A DNA stretch of 16,113 nucleotides. It comes from Oscillospiraceae bacterium. GTDB taxonomy: Bacteria > Bacillota > Clostridia > Oscillospirales > Oscillospiraceae. The notes below the pieces were generated by a model that saw nothing but the letters and a program-made list of their open reading frames with translations, did not search any database and was not told the origin of the DNA. The DNA lies in NCBI GenBank assembly GCA_012513005.1, contig JAAZCZ010000068.1, positions 1 through 16,113 on the forward strand. The letters run 5' to 3'. This document shows positions 13,705-16,113 of this stretch, piece by piece; positions within the stretch are counted from its first letter, which is position 1, and every line of letters begins with the position of its first letter. Made by a program: the position numbers and the translations under genes.

Positions 13705-15019
13705 TCGAGAAAACCTCCTTTTTTTGGATTTCATCAATTATTTTTAACGCTCTGTTTGAAACTTCTGCTTTTTTATTTGCTTTGCCCTTAACTTTGTATG
13801 TTAGCGGGCTTATTATGCCGAAGTTAATATTCATCGGCTGAAAATCTACTATGCTTGAATTTGAAATATATGCTGCAAGTGCCCCAATTGCAGTTTCGCG
13901 GGGAAAATCGGCAGGCTCTTTGTCTAATATCTTTGCAGCAGTTTCAATGCCGACAAGCATACCGGATGCTGCTGATTCAACATAGCCTTCTACACCTGTT
14001 ATCTGACCTGCAAAACTAATATCCGGATTAGATTTTAGTCTGTATTTGCTGTCTAATAGCCTCGGTGAATCTAAAAATGTGTTTCTGTGCATAACGCCGT
14101 ATCTGACAAATTCTGCGTTTTTTAACGCGGGAATCATCGAAAATATACGCTTTTGCTCACCGAAAGTAAGATGAGTTTGAAACCCGACAAGATTATACAA
14201 GGTTCCGTCTGCGTTATCTCGTCTGAGCTGAAGTACGGCATAATCATTTTTGCCACTGTGGGGATTTAATAGCCCTACCGGTTTCATAGGGCCAAATCTG
14301 AGCGTGTCAAAGCCTCTTTTTGCCATAACCTCAACAGGCATACAGCCTTCAAAGACTGCGCTGTTATCAAATCCGTGAATTTCAGCTTCCTTGGCTTTGC
14401 AAAGCTCGTTTATAAAGCTTTCATATTCCTCTTTGCTCAGTGGGCAGTTTACATAATCCGGAGTGCCCTTGTCGTATCTGGACGCAAAGTATGCGTTTTG
14501 CATATCTATGCTCTCAAGCGTGACTATGGGCGCTACTGCATCGAAGAAATACAAATCAAAACCGGGTATTTGGCGGCTGATTTCCTCTGCAAAGGCATCA
14601 CTTGTTAATGGTCCTGTCGCTATTATTACAGGTCCTTCCGGTATATTTACAGCTTCCTCGGAGCTTATCCGAATATTTTCTGATGCGCGAATTTTGTCTG
14701 TTATGTACTTTGAAAAACCTTCTCTGTCTACTGCAAGAGCTGAGCCGGCAGGTACGCTGTTTTTATCTGCACTTTCGATTATGAGTGAGCCTAGTCTACG
14801 CAGCTCTTCTTTTAGAAGCCCCACGGCGTTTGTGACATCGCTGCTTCTTAACGAATTTGAGCAGACAAGCTCTGCAAATAGGTCGCTTTTGTGTGCAGGG
14901 CTTTTTTTATTGGGTTTCATTTCTACTAGATTTACAGAAATTCCCCTCTTAGCAAGTTGCCAAGCACATTCGCAGCCGGCAAGCCCCGCTCCGATTACTG
15001 TTACTTCTTTATTATTCAT
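13688..15019 (-). CDS. trmFO: TrmFO, folate- and FAD-dependent tRNA (uracil-54-C5) methyltransferase
   Basis: Makes ribothymidine at position 54 of the tRNA T-loop, using methylenetetrahydrofolate as carbon donor and FAD as reductant. The 443 residues match the family. Landmarks: VIGAGLAGCE (8-17, Rossmann FAD site), AELVCSNSLRS (49-59; C53), IIATGPLTSD (132-141), FEGCMPVEVMAKRG (223-236; C226), DTLRFGPMKPVGL and the late GQITGVEGYVESAASG FAD segment. C53 and C226 match the two reactive cysteines known in the family. The ATG abuts the topA stop (TAA ATG) with no Shine-Dalgarno sequence, so translation probably follows from topA. The topA-trmFO pairing is a familiar Firmicute order. Confidence 0.97.
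   Translation of the reverse strand: MNNKEVTVIGAGLAGCECAWQLAKRGISVNLVEMKPNKKSPAHKSDLFAELVCSNSLRSSDVTNAVGLLKEELRRLGSLIIESADKNSVPAGSALAVDREGFSKYITDKIRASENIRISSEEAVNIPEGPVIIATGPLTSDAFAEEISRQIPGFDLYFFDAVAPIVTLESIDMQNAYFASRYDKGTPDYVNCPLSKEEYESFINELCKAKEAEIHGFDNSAVFEGCMPVEVMAKRGFDTLRFGPMKPVGLLNPHSGKNDYAVLQLRRDNADGTLYNLVGFQTHLTFGEQKRIFSMIPALKNAEFVRYGVMHRNTFLDSPRLLDSKYRLKSNPDISFAGQITGVEGYVESAASGMLVGIETAAKILDKEPADFPRETAIGALAAYISNSSIVDFQPMNINFGIISPLTYKVKGKANKKAEVSNRALKIIDEIQKKEVFSIENNN
13714..13720 (-). promoter_or_regulatory. Shine-Dalgarno site that sets the plsX start
   Basis: AAGGAGG, flanked by further A, lies 9 nt before TTG at 13702-13704 and within the trmFO coding region. The upstream in-frame ATG codons (13732-13737) precede this site and would add residues the PlsX family lacks. 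Confidence 0.85.
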
Positions 15020-16113
15020 TTATTCTGCTGTTTTCGGCGATGCCGACTTTGCAGGCTTCTTTTTAGCTGCTGTGGGCTTCTTTTTTGCTGCCGTTGCAGT
15101 TTTCTTTTTGCCTGTATCTGATCTCTTAGCAGCAGGTTTCTTTTTTGCAGCAGTTTTTTTGCTGTCGTCGCCTTCCTTTTTTTCTGCTTTTTTATAGCGT
15201 CTGTTTTCTTCGGGCACGAAGGCTGAGCATTCAGGATTTATGCAGAACGATTTTCTCTGCCCCCTGCCGGAATTTTTAAACAGTGTGTTGCCGCAGCTTG
15301 GGCAATCATCCTTTGTGGGAACTTCCCATGTAATGAAATCGCAAACGGGAATAAATGTCTCACTTTCTTCTGTTCCCGGTGCTCTTTTTGTTCCGTTTTC
15401 ACAGGAATAAAATGTGTAGCCTTTTTTTGATGTGCGTTTTAGTATTCTGCTGCCACACTTGGGGCATCTGCCAGGCATCTCAACTACAAGCGGCATTGTG
15501 AAATTGCAGTCCGGGAATCCCGGGCAGGCTAAGAATCTGCCGAATCTGCCGTGTTTTACAACTAGGTTTTTGCCGCATTCGGGGCAAATTTCCTCGCTGA
15601 CTTCGTCCGGTATTTTTATGCGTTTGCCCTCTAAGGCTTCTTCTGCTGCTTTTACGCTACTGTCGAAGTCGCCGTAGAATCCCTTTAGATAGTCTCTCCA
15701 ACCGAGCTTTCCAAGCTCGATATCGTCCAGACCCAGTTCCATTTTTTCTGTGAATTTAAGGTCAACTATATCGGGGAAATACTCTTCCATTGTCTCGGTT
15801 ACGGTTTCACCCAGCATTGTAGGCTCTAGGTACTTGCCTGTTTTTACAACATATTCATGAGAGCTTATAGTGCTGATTGTTGGCGCGTAGGTTGACGGTC
15901 TGCCTATACCCTTTTCTTCCAGAGCTTTGATTAAGGTTGCCTCTGTGTATCTCTGGGGTGGCTCTGTGAATTTCTGCTCTTTTTCTAATTTAAGCAGCGT
16001 TAGCACCTGACCCTCAGAGAGCTTAGGCAGCTGCTTGGAGGGTTTTTCCTGCTCGTCATCTGAGCTTTCCTCATAAACGGCAGTGTATCCCTTGAATATG
16101 AGCACAGACAATG
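15020..16113 (-). CDS. topA: DNA topoisomerase I, C-terminal part (5' end beyond window)
   Basis: Type IA topoisomerase that relaxes negative supercoils. About 363 codons are present and the frame is open to the window edge; the first TTG at 16109-16111 is an internal codon, not the start. The active-site tyrosine and Toprim domain lie outside. TEPPQRYTEATLIKALEE (49-66 of the visible part) with GIGRPSTYAPTI is the strong TopA signature. Three zinc ribbons follow: C176/C179/C196/C202, C216/C219/C237/C257 and C270/C273/C290/C295. The second has 19 residues between its last two cysteines against 5 and 4 in the others. The final 57 residues hold 21 lysines and three TAAKKKP repeats, a histone-H1-like DNA-binding tail. 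The stop abuts trmFO. Confidence 0.97.
   Translation of the reverse strand, partial: LSVLIFKGYTAVYEESSDDEQEKPSKQLPKLSEGQVLTLLKLEKEQKFTEPPQRYTEATLIKALEEKGIGRPSTYAPTISTISSHEYVVKTGKYLEPTMLGETVTETMEEYFPDIVDLKFTEKMELGLDDIELGKLGWRDYLKGFYGDFDSSVKAAEEALEGKRIKIPDEVSEEICPECGKNLVVKHGRFGRFLACPGFPDCNFTMPLVVEMPGRCPKCGSRILKRTSKKGYTFYSCENGTKRAPGTEESETFIPVCDFITWEVPTKDDCPSCGNTLFKNSGRGQRKSFCINPECSAFVPEENRRYKKAEKKEGDDSKKTAAKKKPAAKRSDTGKKKTATAAKKKPTAAKKKPAKSASPKTAE
15053..15154 (-). repeat. Lys/Ala-rich tandem repeat coding the TopA tail
   Basis: Three copies of the heptapeptide TAAKKKP, two of them directly adjacent and one separated by 13 residues, give a visible DNA repeat (on the plus strand, variants of GGCTTCTTTTTTGCTGC). 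The copies differ at several third positions, which points to selection on the protein rather than very recent DNA duplication. Length variation between strains is likely. Confidence 0.75.

Noticed and set aside
13705..13737. Upstream ATG ATG start for plsX (346 residues)
   Set aside because: The extra residues are coded by the Shine-Dalgarno region and are not part of the PlsX family, which begins at KIIIDAMGGDNAP.
13268..13747. Plus-strand open frame of 159 codons inside plsX
   Set aside because: Antisense shadow of a conserved gene; no family features and no plausible start signal.
14463..15197. Open frame of 244 codons on the plus strand across the trmFO/topA junction
   Set aside because: It is fully antisense to two certain genes, its Phe/Ala-rich end is simply the complement of the TopA Lys/Ala tail, and it has no convincing ribosome binding site or family resemblance.
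16109..16111. TTG as the start of a short independent zinc-ribbon protein
   Set aside because: The sequence from here is mid-domain TopA with the TEPPQRYTEATLIKALEE signature only 48 residues on, so the frame must continue past the window edge.

Overview
The window looks like a chromosomal housekeeping locus from a low-to-moderate GC Gram-positive bacterium, most likely an anaerobic member of the Clostridia. Three things point there: the protein families (TrmFO, PlsX, SMC, a YqeK-type HD domain, an LCP cell-wall ligase, bacterial S21), the strong GGAGG-type ribosome binding sites, and the gene order. The species cannot be named from the sequence alone. All fifteen genes lie on the minus strand, so transcription runs from high to low coordinates. 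I see no mobile element, CRISPR array, tRNA, rRNA or foreign-looking island.

In transcription order the genes are: topA (3' part, cut by the window end), trmFO, plsX, acpP, rnc, an Elp3-like radical SAM gene, smc, ftsY, rdgB-type XTP/dITP pyrophosphatase, yhbY, a nadD-yqeK fusion, an LCP (LytR-CpsA-Psr) gene, rsfS, leuS and rpsU. Packing is extremely tight. From trmFO to the LCP gene most junctions overlap or touch: topA/trmFO abut, there are 4-bp overlaps at four junctions, and overlaps of 11 to 22 bp at four more. Only four gaps matter: 60 bp before smc (with a candidate promoter), 22 bp before acpP, 75 bp before leuS (with a hairpin) and 140 bp before rpsU (with a perfect-consensus promoter and a foldable leader). 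A rho-independent terminator closes the block after rpsU.

The block combines DNA topology and chromosome organisation (TopA, SMC), tRNA and ribosome work (TrmFO, RNase III, the radical SAM protein, YhbY, RsfS, LeuRS, S21), phospholipid and fatty-acid synthesis (PlsX, ACP), membrane protein targeting (FtsY), nucleotide hygiene and NAD synthesis (RdgB, NadD, YqeK) and envelope assembly (LCP). From memory, the plsX...acpP-rnc-smc-ftsY group and the yhbY-nadD-yqeK-...-rsfS group are separate clusters in Bacillus subtilis; here they are directly joined.

I do not see an obviously new multi-gene system. The points most worth a second look are: a canonical A AAA AAA slippery heptamer placed exactly at the yhbY stop / nadD start; an SMC with both coiled-coil arms shortened; a TopA whose second zinc ribbon carries an insertion and whose tail is histone-H1-like; an LCP protein with a long acidic, tyrosine-rich cytoplasmic N-terminus; the rpsU leader; and repeated use of TTG starts placed inside the end of the upstream gene.
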